Part shown: piece by piece, positions 13,882 to 22,019 of the stretch | How the letters are laid out: each line of letters starts with the position of its first letter | Position numbering within the stretch: the stretch's first letter is position 1 | Source: an uncultured Porphyromonadaceae bacterium | GTDB lineage: Bacteria > Bacteroidota > Bacteroidia > Bacteroidales > Muribaculaceae | Direction of reading: 5' to 3' | Length of the DNA stretch: 36,899 bases | Assembly: GCA_947177595.1 (NCBI GenBank) | Contig: CAMWUZ010000002.1 | Location: 1 to 36,899, forward strand | Notes under the pieces: model-generated | What the model saw: the letters and a program-made list of their open reading frames with translations, nothing else | Databases searched by the model: none | Told to the model about the DNA's origin: nothing | Position numbers and translations under genes: made by a program

Positions 13882-15342
13882 TTACTTCTTGAGGTCTGCG
13901 ACTTTAGTGATTGTCAGCTTGAGCTGCTCATAGAAGCGCTTCACGGCAGGAATATGCATTCTTTCTGCAGGTGAATGAACATCGCGAAGTGTTGGACCGA
14001 ATGACACCATGTCAAGGTGAGGATATTTTTCAAGGAACAGTCCGCACTCAAGTCCGGCATGAATAGCCTTTATAGCAGGAGTGATACCGAAGAGCTCTTT
14101 ATAAGCCTCAGAAGCTATTTTCATAATGGGGCTGTTAAGGTTGGGCTGCCATCCGGGATAGCCGTCGCCGTGGGTCACCTTGGCTCCCGCGAGAGTGAAG
14201 ACCGCCTCTACCTGATTGGCGATATCCCATTTGCGAGACTCTACCGAGCTACGCTGGCTTGTTGTCACAACAATCTCGTTGTTACCGGTCATCTTGACAG
14301 ATGCGAGGTTGGTTGAGGTTTCAACAAGACCCTCCAGGTCACGGCTCATGGAAATAACACCGTGAGGAGCGCAGTAAAGCGACAGAATAAGGTTGCGGGT
14401 TGTGTCACCATCAACGCAGAACTCGGGAGCATCCACACTATCCATGGCAATTTCGAGTGTCGGCTCAACACCTTTATATTCGTTTTCAACCTCTGCGATA
14501 AAATGATTCAAAGCCACTCTCACTTTCTCTTTGTTTGAGGTATGAACACCTACTACTGCGTGAGCCGCACGGGGAATCGCATTTCGCAGGTTGCCTCCGT
14601 CAATTTCTGATATGCTAACCTCATACTCACGTGAAAGGTTGAAGAGGAAACGGGCAAGGAGCTTGTTGGCATTAGCTCTGCCGAGATGAATATCACCACC
14701 GGAGTGACCGCCTTGACCCTTGCTGATGTCTATCTTGAAATATGTAAAATCCTTTGGAGCGAACGAGCGGTGGTAAGTAAAAGTACAGGTTGTATCGACA
14801 CCGCCGGCACAACCTACAAAAATTTCAGCGTCATCCTCGGAATCGAGATTAAGAAGAATCTCACCATCGAGCATTCCGTCACCAATATTATATGCACCCG
14901 TCAAACCGGTTTCTTCGTCAACAGTGAAAAGAGCTGAAATAGGTCCATGAACCAGATCAGGGTCTGTAAGGATGGCAAGCGAAGCGGCAACGCCTATACC
15001 GTTATCTGCTCCGAGAGTGGTGCCGTTCGCTCTCACCCATTCTCCGTCAACAATAGTTGTGATTGGATTATTCTCGAAATCAAAATTCTTGTCATTGCTT
15101 TCGCATACCATATCCATGTGACCTTGAAGAATCACTTTGGGTGCGTTTTCGTGACCCGGAGTAGCGGCTTTGCTCATCAGAACATTGCCAATCGCGTCAG
15201 TCTTATACTCGATATTGTTTTTCTTGGCGAAATCAATGAGATACTGTCTGATTTTCTCTTCTTTTTTTGAAGGACGGGGCACCTTGGTGATTTCGTCAAA
15301 AATCTCGAAGACTCTCTTCGGTTCAAGTTCTTTTACTGTCAT
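13882..15342 (-). CDS. pepD: Aminoacyl-histidine dipeptidase (M20 family)
   Basis: 486 residues, full length for PepD. A cytosolic zinc dipeptidase that splits Xaa-His and other dipeptides. Metal-site and catalytic signatures of clan MH appear in order: LQGHMDMV (His and catalytic Asp), GTTLGADNGIG (bridging Asp), VDEETGLTGA (catalytic Glu and metal Glu), LLNLDSEDD (metal Asp) and, near the end, IHAGLECG (metal His). The middle lid domain with GGHSGGD is present. No signal peptide. Transcribed alone, away from the small membrane-protein gene at 15497; no exact -7 box was identified in the 154-base divergent region. Confidence 0.93.
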   Translation of the reverse strand: MTVKELEPKRVFEIFDEITKVPRPSKKEEKIRQYLIDFAKKNNIEYKTDAIGNVLMSKAATPGHENAPKVILQGHMDMVCESNDKNFDFENNPITTIVDGEWVRANGTTLGADNGIGVAASLAILTDPDLVHGPISALFTVDEETGLTGAYNIGDGMLDGEILLNLDSEDDAEIFVGCAGGVDTTCTFTYHRSFAPKDFTYFKIDISKGQGGHSGGDIHLGRANANKLLARFLFNLSREYEVSISEIDGGNLRNAIPRAAHAVVGVHTSNKEKVRVALNHFIAEVENEYKGVEPTLEIAMDSVDAPEFCVDGDTTRNLILSLYCAPHGVISMSRDLEGLVETSTNLASVKMTGNNEIVVTTSQRSSVESRKWDIANQVEAVFTLAGAKVTHGDGYPGWQPNLNSPIMKIASEAYKELFGITPAIKAIHAGLECGLFLEKYPHLDMVSFGPTLRDVHSPAERMHIPAVKRFYEQLKLTITKVADLKK

Positions 15343-15465
15343 AATTATATAAGGTATTTGTTGATTATATGAGCGTTTATTAAAAATATTGTTAAATTTT
15401 TGCTTATGCGCTGACTAAGTTACAAAATAAAATTGAGTCATGGCAAAAAATTAGTATTCCTTTCA

Positions 15466-15473
15466 TATATTTG
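15466..15473 (+). promoter_or_regulatory. Bacteroidetes -7 box for the small membrane protein gene
   Basis: TATATTTG matches TAnnTTTG, 23 bases before the ATG at 15497. It probably also serves the OmpH-like gene that starts 35 bases after the small gene ends. Confidence 0.6.
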
Positions 15474-15496
15474 CATCGCAAAACAGCATTTGAACC

Positions 15497-15658
15497 ATGA
15501 CAACAGTGCTACCGGCTATAATTCTTGTCCTTCTGGCAGTAGTGATTCTCGGCGTAAAGGCACTATTTGTCAAAGGCGGGAAATTTCCGTCAGGACACGC
15601 TTCTGACATTCCCGCGCTCAGAGAAAAAGGTATCGATTGCGTGCGAAAACTTAAGTAG
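15497..15658 (+). CDS. 53-residue single-span membrane protein (VKGGKFP family)
   Basis: 53 residues: MTTVLPAI followed by a strongly hydrophobic span to about residue 20, then KALFVKGGKFPSGHAS and a short polar tail ending in LREKGIDCVRKLK. The membrane span plus FVKGGKFP, H, AL..KGI..C pattern is one I recognise from very small conserved Bacteroidales proteins of unknown function. A -7 promoter lies 23 bases upstream and the gene lies 35 bases ahead of the OmpH-like lipoprotein gene, so they are probably co-transcribed. A longer frame on the opposite strand over the same bases is a shadow. The single cysteine near the C-terminus is notable. Confidence 0.75.
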   Translation: MTTVLPAIILVLLAVVILGVKALFVKGGKFPSGHASDIPALREKGIDCVRKLK

Positions 15659-15693
15659 AAACAAACAAAAACAATAAATATCAAACACATTTC

Positions 15694-16290
15694 ATGAAAA
15701 AGACAGCATTTTCATTAGTGCTCCTCCTCGGATTGGCTGCCGCTTCTTGCAGCGGTAACAAAACTACCGACAACACTGCTCAGAACAAACCTTCAGAAAG
15801 CGAAAAAACCACTGCCGAAATATCTAACATACGCTATATTGATCTTGATTCAATATCAGCCAACTACAATCTGGCTAAAGATTTTCAGGAAAATTCACTG
15901 CGTGCTTACAGCAAACTTGACAACGCACAGCAAGCCAAAGCAGCAGAAATTCAGAGATTCGGTCAGCAGATTGAAGAAAAAGCAAAAAGCAACGGATATA
16001 TTTCTCAGACCACTTATGAGGCTGATGTTGCTAAATTCAACAAAATGCAGCAGGATGCTCAAAACTATCTCGCAAAACTTCAGCGTGATACCGAGCAGGA
16101 ACTCATGCAGCAGCAACAGCAGCTCACTGACTCTATTGAATCTTTCATCAAGGATTATAACAAGACCATGGGGTATGATGCCATTCTCTTCAAAGCCGCA
16201 GGCATTTACTTCAATCCCGCTCTTGACATAACCGATGAAGTAGTTAAAGGGCTCAATGCCCGCTACAACAAAGTTAGCGAAGAAAAATAA
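15694..16290 (+). CDS. OmpH/Skp-like periplasmic lipoprotein
   Basis: 198 residues. Lipoprotein signal with lipobox AAASC, lipid-carrying Cys19, followed by a low-complexity Ser/Thr/Lys linker. The remainder has the OmpH/Skp layout: a first strand with IRYIDLDSIS, a long coiled coil (about 65-160) rich in Gln, Glu and Lys, and a returning strand YDAILFKAAGIYFNP with DITDEVVKGLNARY at the end. Skp family proteins bind unfolded outer-membrane proteins in the periplasm; a lipid anchor is a common Bacteroidetes variation. A terminator follows the stop by 20 bases. Confidence 0.85.
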   Translation: MKKTAFSLVLLLGLAAASCSGNKTTDNTAQNKPSESEKTTAEISNIRYIDLDSISANYNLAKDFQENSLRAYSKLDNAQQAKAAEIQRFGQQIEEKAKSNGYISQTTYEADVAKFNKMQQDAQNYLAKLQRDTEQELMQQQQQLTDSIESFIKDYNKTMGYDAILFKAAGIYFNPALDITDEVVKGLNARYNKVSEEK

Positions 16291-16310
16291 AGATTATTCA
16301 TTCCCATATG

Positions 16311-16351
16311 AGCGGCATTGCCTCGACGCTTCACTGCGCGGCTATGCCGCT
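16311..16351 (+). terminator. Intrinsic terminator after the OmpH-like gene
   Basis: Stem agcggcat (16311-16318) and atgccgct (16344-16351), with inner pairs gcc/ggc and cgc/gcg reducing the loop, followed directly by ttttatttta. It separates the OmpH-like gene from the glycosyltransferase start at 16385. Confidence 0.78.
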
Positions 16352-16375
16352 TTTATTTTACAAGTAAGTCAACTA

Positions 16376-16383
16376 CCCCCCCC
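16376..16383 (+). repeat. C8 homopolymer directly before a glycosyltransferase start codon
   Basis: Eight C residues occupy the normal ribosome-binding position, one base before the ATG at 16385. The tract could vary in length by slippage and so alter translation initiation. Confidence 0.6.
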
Positions 16384-16384
16384 A

Positions 16385-17341
16385 ATGAATCAAGAGCCCC
16401 TCATAACTATCGTACTACCCATTAAAAACCGCGCGGATCTGTTGCCGCGGACTCTACGCTCTATTGCGGCTCAGACACTGCGTCCGCTCAAAGTCATTGC
16501 GGTGGACAATGCTTCTACCGATTCCACATACGAGATTCTGGCCAAATGGGCAGAGGAGGTAACTCCAACCGGAATAGAGGTAATGGTATTGAAGGAAGAG
16601 AAGCCGGGAGCCTCCGCTGCGAGAAACCGGGGACTACGCGAAGTCACTACTCCCTATGTTATGTTCTTTGATTCAGATGATGAGATGCTTTCGGGACACA
16701 CTCAGCGGCTGGCTGAGTGTATTGCTGCCAATCCGGATGCCGAGATTATCGGTTTTGACATTGCCATAAGAGATGATGACGGATGGACAGATATTAAAAG
16801 CGTAAATGATTCCGACCTTCTTCGCGGACATATTCTGCACGCTTCCTTCGCCACACAGAGGTATATTGCAAAGATTGATTTTGTAAAAGCCGCGGGAGGA
16901 TGGAATGAAGATCTACCGAGATGGAATGACCTTGAACTGGGCACCAGATTGATTGCCTGTGCTGAAAGTCCCATGATTTTTCACGGCGATGCGGGAGTGA
17001 TTGTTCATCCGTCTGACAAGTCTATTTCCGGCTCAGGATTTGCCGTGGATGCGGTCATGCTCGACAAGGCCATTGACGAGATGGAGTCTGCTTTGCTCAA
17101 CAATGGAAAAGAAGAGTATCTTGTGTGGACAGATATAAAAAGAATGATTCTCGCAGGTCTCTGTCGCCGCGAAGGTGACTGTGAAAGCGCACGGACCATA
17201 GAGACAAAAACATTGAAACGCCGCAACGGTTGGAAGCGGCGTTTCAAGCTGCGCCTTGTCGGCACGGTTGTAAGATGGTCTGGCAAAGGCGGATGCCTTC
17301 TCGCCGAAATGCTTTTCTCTACAAAGCCTCAGGAACGGTGA
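16385..17341 (+). CDS. Family 2 glycosyltransferase
   Basis: 318 residues from the ATG at 16385. An in-frame ATG at 16256 would lie inside the OmpH gene and read through the terminator and C8 tract, so I reject it. GT-A signatures: PLITIVLPIKNRADLL at 5-20, VIAVDNASTDST at 37-48, GASAARNRGL near 75-84 and the DXD-type FFDSDDE at 95-100. The WNEDLPRWNDLELGTR segment is the usual acceptor/catalytic region. The C-terminal 50 residues are strongly basic with WKRRFKLRL, suggesting peripheral membrane binding. It probably builds a surface or lipid-linked glycan; sugar unknown. Its last 23 bases overlap the 3' end of the convergent sulfatase gene. No -7 box was found in the 33 bases after the terminator. 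Confidence 0.88.
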   Translation: MNQEPLITIVLPIKNRADLLPRTLRSIAAQTLRPLKVIAVDNASTDSTYEILAKWAEEVTPTGIEVMVLKEEKPGASAARNRGLREVTTPYVMFFDSDDEMLSGHTQRLAECIAANPDAEIIGFDIAIRDDDGWTDIKSVNDSDLLRGHILHASFATQRYIAKIDFVKAAGGWNEDLPRWNDLELGTRLIACAESPMIFHGDAGVIVHPSDKSISGSGFAVDAVMLDKAIDEMESALLNNGKEEYLVWTDIKRMILAGLCRREGDCESARTIETKTLKRRNGWKRRFKLRLVGTVVRWSGKGGCLLAEMLFSTKPQER

Positions 17342-18863
17342 CTTTGAAGTGAGGATTAGGAGTGTGCTGTGAGCGGGCGATATTAACAAGTTCTTTCACC
17401 TTTTCAGGATACTTGTCAGCGATATTGTTATCCTCGTGGATATCTTCCGCGAGGTTGTAGAGTTCCGGTTTACCACGCTTTACCACAAGCTTCCAGTCGC
17501 CCTGACGAACACCCATCTGGTCTGTTTCGTTGAATTCCCAGAAGAGGAAATCGTGCTGCTTCTGAGTACCCTTACCGGTAAGAGTGGGCGCGAATGAAAT
17601 ACCGTCGAAATAATCTACCTCCACATCCTTGTTCTCATACTTCTTCATATCCACCCCGATGAGATCACAAACAGTGGGCATAACATCATAGAATGCGAAT
17701 ATATGATCATTCTCAGAAGCCTCTTTGATAACTGACGGCCAGCGAACGATATAAGGCACACGGATACCACCCTCGTGGCAGGAGCGCTTGAGACCTTTGA
17801 GCAATCCGTCTCTTCCGAAGAATTCCGGATCGGCACCACCCTCTTCGTGAGGGCCGTTATCGCTGGTAAATACAACTATCGTATTTTCGGCAAGCCCTTT
17901 TTCGTCAAGTTTCTTCATCACATCACCAACGTATGCATCGAGACGTGAAATCATCGCGGCAAACTGAGCGTGGGTGTGAACCGATTCGTTGTAGCGTGAG
18001 CCGGCATTACCGCCCCAGGTCTTGTCATTGAAAAATTTCTTTTTATAGCCTTGCAGCAAGGAATCATTGGGTTGAGCAAGCTCTGCATGAGGGAGTGTAT
18101 AAGTAAGTACTCCGAAGAAAGGTGTATCGGCACTTTGCTGATCAAGCCACTCCATAGCTTTCTCATGAATCATGTCGGCTGAATACTGAGTACGCTTGAA
18201 ATAATCATCGCCAAACATCGGATACTTTATATTATCCTCCATAACCACGCGCACAACCGCTGTGTCACCGGCGCTCTTGCTATATCGGTTCAGAAAGTTA
18301 GGATAATACAGGTGAGCCTGAAACTGGCAAATGTAACCGTAAAATTCATCAACGCCACGTTTGTCCGGCGTGGAAACAGAGCCTTCATAACCTCCAGCCC
18401 ATTTACCGAACATACCGGTATTGTAGCCGTTATCCTTCATTATCTCCGGCAGGATGATATGGTTGGGATCATATGGATGCTGACCTACTACGGCGAAATC
18501 TACATTATCGCCATACATCACAGTATCCTTGTAGCTCCAATATTCCTTATTGCCGCGCACCTCACCGTGACCGCTGTGCTGACCGGTCATGAGAGAGGCT
18601 CTTGATGGAGCACTTACCGGGCTACCGGCATAAGCCTGGGTAAATCTGATACCCTGCCGTGCAAGTGAATCGATATTTGGAGTTGAGATATATTTCTGAC
18701 CATAGCATCCGAGGTCACCATAGCCCATGTCATCACACATTATATATAATATGTTTGGTTTGGCGGGAGTCTTGGCTTTTTTAGCAAGAGCATTCTGCGG
18801 TACAGCGCCCAATGTCAAAGCCGCCGCTCCGCCTAACAGAAATCCGGAGGATAAAAAATTCAT
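17319..18863 (-). CDS. Exported sulfatase, serine type
   Basis: 514 residues with an N-terminal export signal ending NALA. Alkaline-phosphatase-superfamily sulfatase: metal-binding CDDMGYGDLG (Asp44, Asp45), the maturation motif SAPSRASLMTG from Ser84, FGKW, and the second metal site FTSDNGPHEEGG. Ser84 is the residue that a radical-SAM maturase (anSME) must convert to formylglycine; a serine in place of cysteine is typical of Bacteroidales and needs that maturase, which is not in this window. The substrate is likely a sulfated host or dietary glycan, but the subfamily cannot be assigned here. It starts 12 bases after the LRR-protein gene, so the two form an operon. The 3' end overlaps the convergent glycosyltransferase. 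Confidence 0.92.
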   Translation of the reverse strand: MNFLSSGFLLGGAAALTLGAVPQNALAKKAKTPAKPNILYIMCDDMGYGDLGCYGQKYISTPNIDSLARQGIRFTQAYAGSPVSAPSRASLMTGQHSGHGEVRGNKEYWSYKDTVMYGDNVDFAVVGQHPYDPNHIILPEIMKDNGYNTGMFGKWAGGYEGSVSTPDKRGVDEFYGYICQFQAHLYYPNFLNRYSKSAGDTAVVRVVMEDNIKYPMFGDDYFKRTQYSADMIHEKAMEWLDQQSADTPFFGVLTYTLPHAELAQPNDSLLQGYKKKFFNDKTWGGNAGSRYNESVHTHAQFAAMISRLDAYVGDVMKKLDEKGLAENTIVVFTSDNGPHEEGGADPEFFGRDGLLKGLKRSCHEGGIRVPYIVRWPSVIKEASENDHIFAFYDVMPTVCDLIGVDMKKYENKDVEVDYFDGISFAPTLTGKGTQKQHDFLFWEFNETDQMGVRQGDWKLVVKRGKPELYNLAEDIHEDNNIADKYPEKVKELVNIARSQHTPNPHFKVTVPEAL

Positions 18864-18875
18864 GACAAGAGATTT

Positions 18876-19892
18876 TTATATATGCGTATTACTATTGTTT
18901 TTAGTTACAGGCTTGGTAACCGGAGCTACCGGCGAATGAATCCAGTGAGGTTCTACCTTCTCAAAACCGTATGCAAAGTTAGATTCTTTATATTGTAAAA
19001 TACTTTCTGCGGGCACATACAGCACTTTTTTCAGTTGATGATTGGTGAAAATCCTATCTACAGCACCGTCAATGTGGTTGGCAGGAATCGGGTTAAGACA
19101 TTTAATCTCAGTGAAGTCACAACCGTAAAAAGGTATATCCCCGACTGTCTTTAGGGATGTTCCGAGAGTCAGCGTGCCATTAAGCCTGTAGCATTCCCCA
19201 AAAGCACACCTGCCTATAAATGTCACTTTATCCGGTATTGTAAGCGATCCTTCAAAACGGCAGCAATAGTAGAATGCGTTTGCTCCGATATATGTCACAG
19301 CATCAGGGATTATGAGAGGTCCGGTGAAATCAGTGCAGTAATAGAACGCTCTTTCACCTATATATGTCAACTTGTCAGGCATAATCAATGAGCCGTTGAA
19401 GCCTCTGCAAGAGCTGAATGCGCTTGCTGCAATAGAGGTAACCCCTTCCGGTATAAGCAGTGAGCCTGTAAGATTCTGGCATTCTTCAAAACAATGGGCG
19501 GAAATTGTAATCAAATCATTTGGCAGATGAAGGTTTCCGGTCAAACCACAACGGAAAAATGCATATTCTCCTATTAATGTGATTCCATCGGGAAAGATTA
19601 CTCTTTTCAATTCATCGCACTCAGTAAAGCCGCCGTTTCCTATCTGGATAACCTTATAGCTCACCCCGGCGGAATCAACAGCATAATCGGGAATAATAAG
19701 ATTGCCCGAAACCTTATTGCCTGCCTTGAAGCCTCCGTCGGCAAGTGCCTCTCCCGGTTTGGTCCGGCAAGTTTTGGCGCTGGCGCTAATTATCTGATAT
19801 TCCAATGTTTGACCGTCATATTCATAAGTGAAATATTGAGCGGCTGCCGGAAAGGTCACAAATATAGTCAAGAGAAGCAATAGTTTCTTCAT
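18876..19892 (-). CDS. BspA-type leucine-rich repeat protein, exported
   Basis: 338 residues from the ATG at 19892; an in-frame start at 19949 lies upstream of the signal peptide and of the -7 box, and is rejected. Signal peptide MKKLLLLLTIFVTFPAAAQ. The mature protein holds five clear consecutive repeats of 24 residues, pattern GsLxIPdxVTxIGxxAFxxCxxf, plus flanking partial ones: the LRR_5 (BspA) type used for binding host proteins or glycans. The C-terminal tail is proline/threonine-rich (PVAPVTKPVTK) and there is no visible sorting domain. It is the first gene of an operon with the sulfatase. Function as a binding protein is inferred from the repeat family. Confidence 0.85.
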   Translation of the reverse strand: MKKLLLLLTIFVTFPAAAQYFTYEYDGQTLEYQIISASAKTCRTKPGEALADGGFKAGNKVSGNLIIPDYAVDSAGVSYKVIQIGNGGFTECDELKRVIFPDGITLIGEYAFFRCGLTGNLHLPNDLITISAHCFEECQNLTGSLLIPEGVTSIAASAFSSCRGFNGSLIMPDKLTYIGERAFYYCTDFTGPLIIPDAVTYIGANAFYYCCRFEGSLTIPDKVTFIGRCAFGECYRLNGTLTLGTSLKTVGDIPFYGCDFTEIKCLNPIPANHIDGAVDRIFTNHQLKKVLYVPAESILQYKESNFAYGFEKVEPHWIHSPVAPVTKPVTKNNSNTHI

Positions 19893-19916
19893 CGTATAAT
19901 CCTTTAAATTATTTCC

Positions 19917-19949
19917 CAAAATTATCAAATAATTGAAAATGACACACAA
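19917..19949 (-). promoter_or_regulatory. Promoter of the LRR-sulfatase operon
   Basis: Minus-strand TAATTTTG (19924-19917) matches TAnnTTTG; TTG at 19949-19947 lies 22 bases upstream. The ATG at 19892 is 24 bases downstream of the -7 box. Confidence 0.65.
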
Positions 19950-19998
19950 TTTGAGCGGATTTTAACCAAATTGCGATTTAAGATAGTGCAAAAAAGTA

Positions 19999-20027
19999 AG
20001 CCGGGGCGGAAAATATCCGTCCCGGCT
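19999..20027 (-). terminator. Intrinsic terminator of the ompA-like gene
   Basis: Minus-strand stem agccggg...cccggct with an inner cgg/ccg segment (arms 19999-20009 and 20017-20027, one G-T pair), a 7-base loop and a downstream T-run (tacttttttg). Confidence 0.9.
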
Positions 20028-20059
20028 GTGATTTATCTATTTGAATTATCGGTTATGTC

Positions 20060-21190
20060 TTAATCTTCAATTGTGCAGATTGAAACTCGGTTCCAAGACT
20101 CTTCGGTAAACATATTGCCGATGCCTTCGCCCTCAGCCTGGATGCGTGAGGCTTTGATACCGTATTTCTTGATGAGTGAGGTGCGTACACTTTCTGCACG
20201 TGCAGCAGCGAGTTTGATATTGAATTCCTCGTTACCGTCTTTCGATGCATAGCCTTTGATGACCACTTTTGAATCGGGATGATTCTTGAGGTATGCTGCA
20301 ATCATTTCAACATTAGGCTGCTGGTCGGCAGTGATTGTAGAAGAACCGATCCGGAAGAATACATAGCGCACACTTGACAGAGTGTTGGTCTCTTCTTTGA
20401 TAACTTTAGGAGCCTGATTCAGGCATGAATCGAGCTGGATTGCGAGAGCGGCTGCCTGTGCCTGAGATGCTTCGGCTGCAAGAGCGGCTGCGGCAACATC
20501 GGCGCGGAGAGCATTAACCTGAGCGTTAAGAGCGTCAACCTCTGCCTGATTGTATTCGCGCACAGCTTCAAAACCGGGACCGAAATTGTAAGTCACACCT
20601 GCAAGGAAGTTAAAGGTCGCCTTGTTTGCATTGTAAGCTGCTGAAGAGAAGCGAACATCTGCATCGCTCATGTCCCATGCAACATAAGGTTTCAGTGATA
20701 TGGTCACCTTTTCGCTGGGATGGAAGTTAAAATTCAATCCGGCTTTGGTAGCGAAATAGTTGTGATACTGACCACTGCCGAGATTATAGATGTCACGACC
20801 CCAACCTGCGCCGGCAACAGCATCTATATCAAATACTCTCTGAGCAGGCACATAGCCTGAGAAGAGGTTGAAGAGATTTACAGTGCCGTATGCACCTAAA
20901 TAAAGATTGTCAAACGCTGTGGCGCTCTTATGTCCGCTCCATGATGAAGTATTTACTCCAAACTGACCTTCAACACCGAGACCGAAAGTGGGAGTGAGCT
21001 GTTTAGCGATGTGTGCGCCAACTGTTCCACGCATATCACCGAAGAAAGGATGCTTTTTGAGAGGGGTTGTAACACCTCCGTCAAGACCGATAGACCAGTT
21101 AGAACCTATTCCGGTAGCACGGAGAGCGTCCTGTGCTGAAGCAGTTGCCACTCCTGCGGCTAAGGCTGCGATCAAAAGAATTTTTTTCAT
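20060..21190 (-). CDS. OmpA family outer-membrane protein
   Basis: 376 residues. Signal peptide MKKILLIAALAAGVATASAQ. An N-terminal eight-stranded-barrel-type domain (about 25-210) shows alternating aromatic strands such as WSIGLDGGV, GLGVEGQFGV and FNFLAGVTYNFG. An alanine-rich coiled linker (about 215-262, ALNAQVNALRADVAAAALAAEA) leads to the OmpA-like peptidoglycan-binding domain (about 275-376) with VFFRIGSSTIT, VVIKGYASKDGNEEFNIKLAAARAESV and the NRVSI end. It anchors the outer membrane to the cell wall and may be a slow porin. It has its own terminator and a likely long leader, both typical of an abundant envelope protein. Confidence 0.92.
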   Translation of the reverse strand: MKKILLIAALAAGVATASAQDALRATGIGSNWSIGLDGGVTTPLKKHPFFGDMRGTVGAHIAKQLTPTFGLGVEGQFGVNTSSWSGHKSATAFDNLYLGAYGTVNLFNLFSGYVPAQRVFDIDAVAGAGWGRDIYNLGSGQYHNYFATKAGLNFNFHPSEKVTISLKPYVAWDMSDADVRFSSAAYNANKATFNFLAGVTYNFGPGFEAVREYNQAEVDALNAQVNALRADVAAAALAAEASQAQAAALAIQLDSCLNQAPKVIKEETNTLSSVRYVFFRIGSSTITADQQPNVEMIAAYLKNHPDSKVVIKGYASKDGNEEFNIKLAAARAESVRTSLIKKYGIKASRIQAEGEGIGNMFTEESWNRVSICTIED

Positions 21191-21260
21191 ATCAAGTAAA
21201 GTTTTAGTTGTAGTTCGTTGTTTATGTAGTTAAAGAAACAATCTACTTTCCAAAACGATT

Positions 21261-21296
21261 CATAAATATTTTGGTTCATAAAACTTTTGCACAAAA
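21261..21296 (-). promoter_or_regulatory. Weak candidate promoter for the ompA-like gene
   Basis: Minus-strand TATTTATG (21268-21261) differs by one base from TAnnTTTG; TTTTG at 21296-21292 is 23 bases upstream. The leader would be about 65 bases. The rest of the 224-base gap to the yigZ-like gene contains one imperfect inverted repeat (21300-21307 with 21319-21326) and no clear gene. Confidence 0.35.
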
Positions 21297-21414
21297 TCCA
21301 CAAACCGCTATACATCAACGATTTGTATGGTGCATTTTTTTATCTTCCAATGACGTGGAGATTCTGACCGGACAAGATTAAACGAAATCAGTCAGGATAA
21401 TATCACCCGAAGAT

Positions 21415-22017
21415 TCATGAGTGGTGGGAGACGGAATCAATGGTTGTGAGTCGAGCGGAGAGAATGTCGGCGTGGTCGGTACGGATGCTTAATGACATAC
21501 GGCAGGTGTTGTCAAATTCCTGACTAAGAACTTTTGCCTCTGATGCCTTGACTATACGCATCACGTCGTTCATTGCCTGATATGCGAAGGTTACTTCAAT
21601 TTTACGCTGCTCATACATTGTGATGATTTCCCCTGCTTCTATTGCGAGACGCGCGGCTTCACGATATGCGGCAATAAGTCCGGATGTGCCTAATTTAATT
21701 CCACCGAAGTATCTTACGACAGCAATGACGGCATTTGTGATTTCAGCCGACCGTATCTGCCCGAGTATCGGTTTGCCGGCGGTGCCACTCGGCTCTCCGT
21801 TATCATTACTCTGGTATTCTTTGCCATCTGCTCCGAGCTGATATGCCCAGCACACATGGCGGGCATCATGATATTCGTTGGCTATCCGGGAAACAAACGC
21901 TTTTGCCTCATCGGCATTCTGCACCGGTGAGGCAAAAGCAATAAATTTACTCATTTTCTCACGAAACACTGCCTCGGAAGGAGCCGCGAGAGTGCGGTAT
22001 TCACTAACAGTGCCCAC
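21415..22017 (-). CDS. yigZ: IMPACT/YigZ family protein
   Basis: 200 residues, the family's normal length. The start is GTG at 22017, two bases after the queA stop; no ATG in frame would keep the conserved N-terminus. Signatures: SKFIAFASPV, DARHVCWAY, NDNGEPSGTAGKPIL and VVRYFGGIKLGTSGL. Family members have an N-terminal IMPACT domain with an RNase PH/ribosomal S5-type fold and a smaller ferredoxin-like C-terminal domain; the biochemical role in bacteria is uncertain (nucleic-acid or ribosome-related). It is the last gene of the ftsX-DUF3098-uppP-truB-queA-yigZ run. Confidence 0.9.
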   Translation of the reverse strand: MGTVSEYRTLAAPSEAVFREKMSKFIAFASPVQNADEAKAFVSRIANEYHDARHVCWAYQLGADGKEYQSNDNGEPSGTAGKPILGQIRSAEITNAVIAVVRYFGGIKLGTSGLIAAYREAARLAIEAGEIITMYEQRKIEVTFAYQAMNDVMRIVKASEAKVLSQEFDNTCRMSLSIRTDHADILSARLTTIDSVSHHS

Positions 22018-22019
22018 AA

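Noticed and set aside
15463..15690. 75-codon frame on the minus strand
   Set aside because: It is the complement of the 53-residue membrane protein gene, which has a promoter and a recognisable pattern.
16256..16384. In-frame 43-codon N-terminal extension of the second glycosyltransferase
   Set aside because: It starts inside the OmpH-like gene and runs through a terminator stem and the C8 tract; the GT2 fold begins right after the ATG at 16385.
21300..21326. Imperfect inverted repeat in the ompA upstream region
   Set aside because: One G-T pair and no adjacent T-run; it is too weak to call a terminator or riboswitch.
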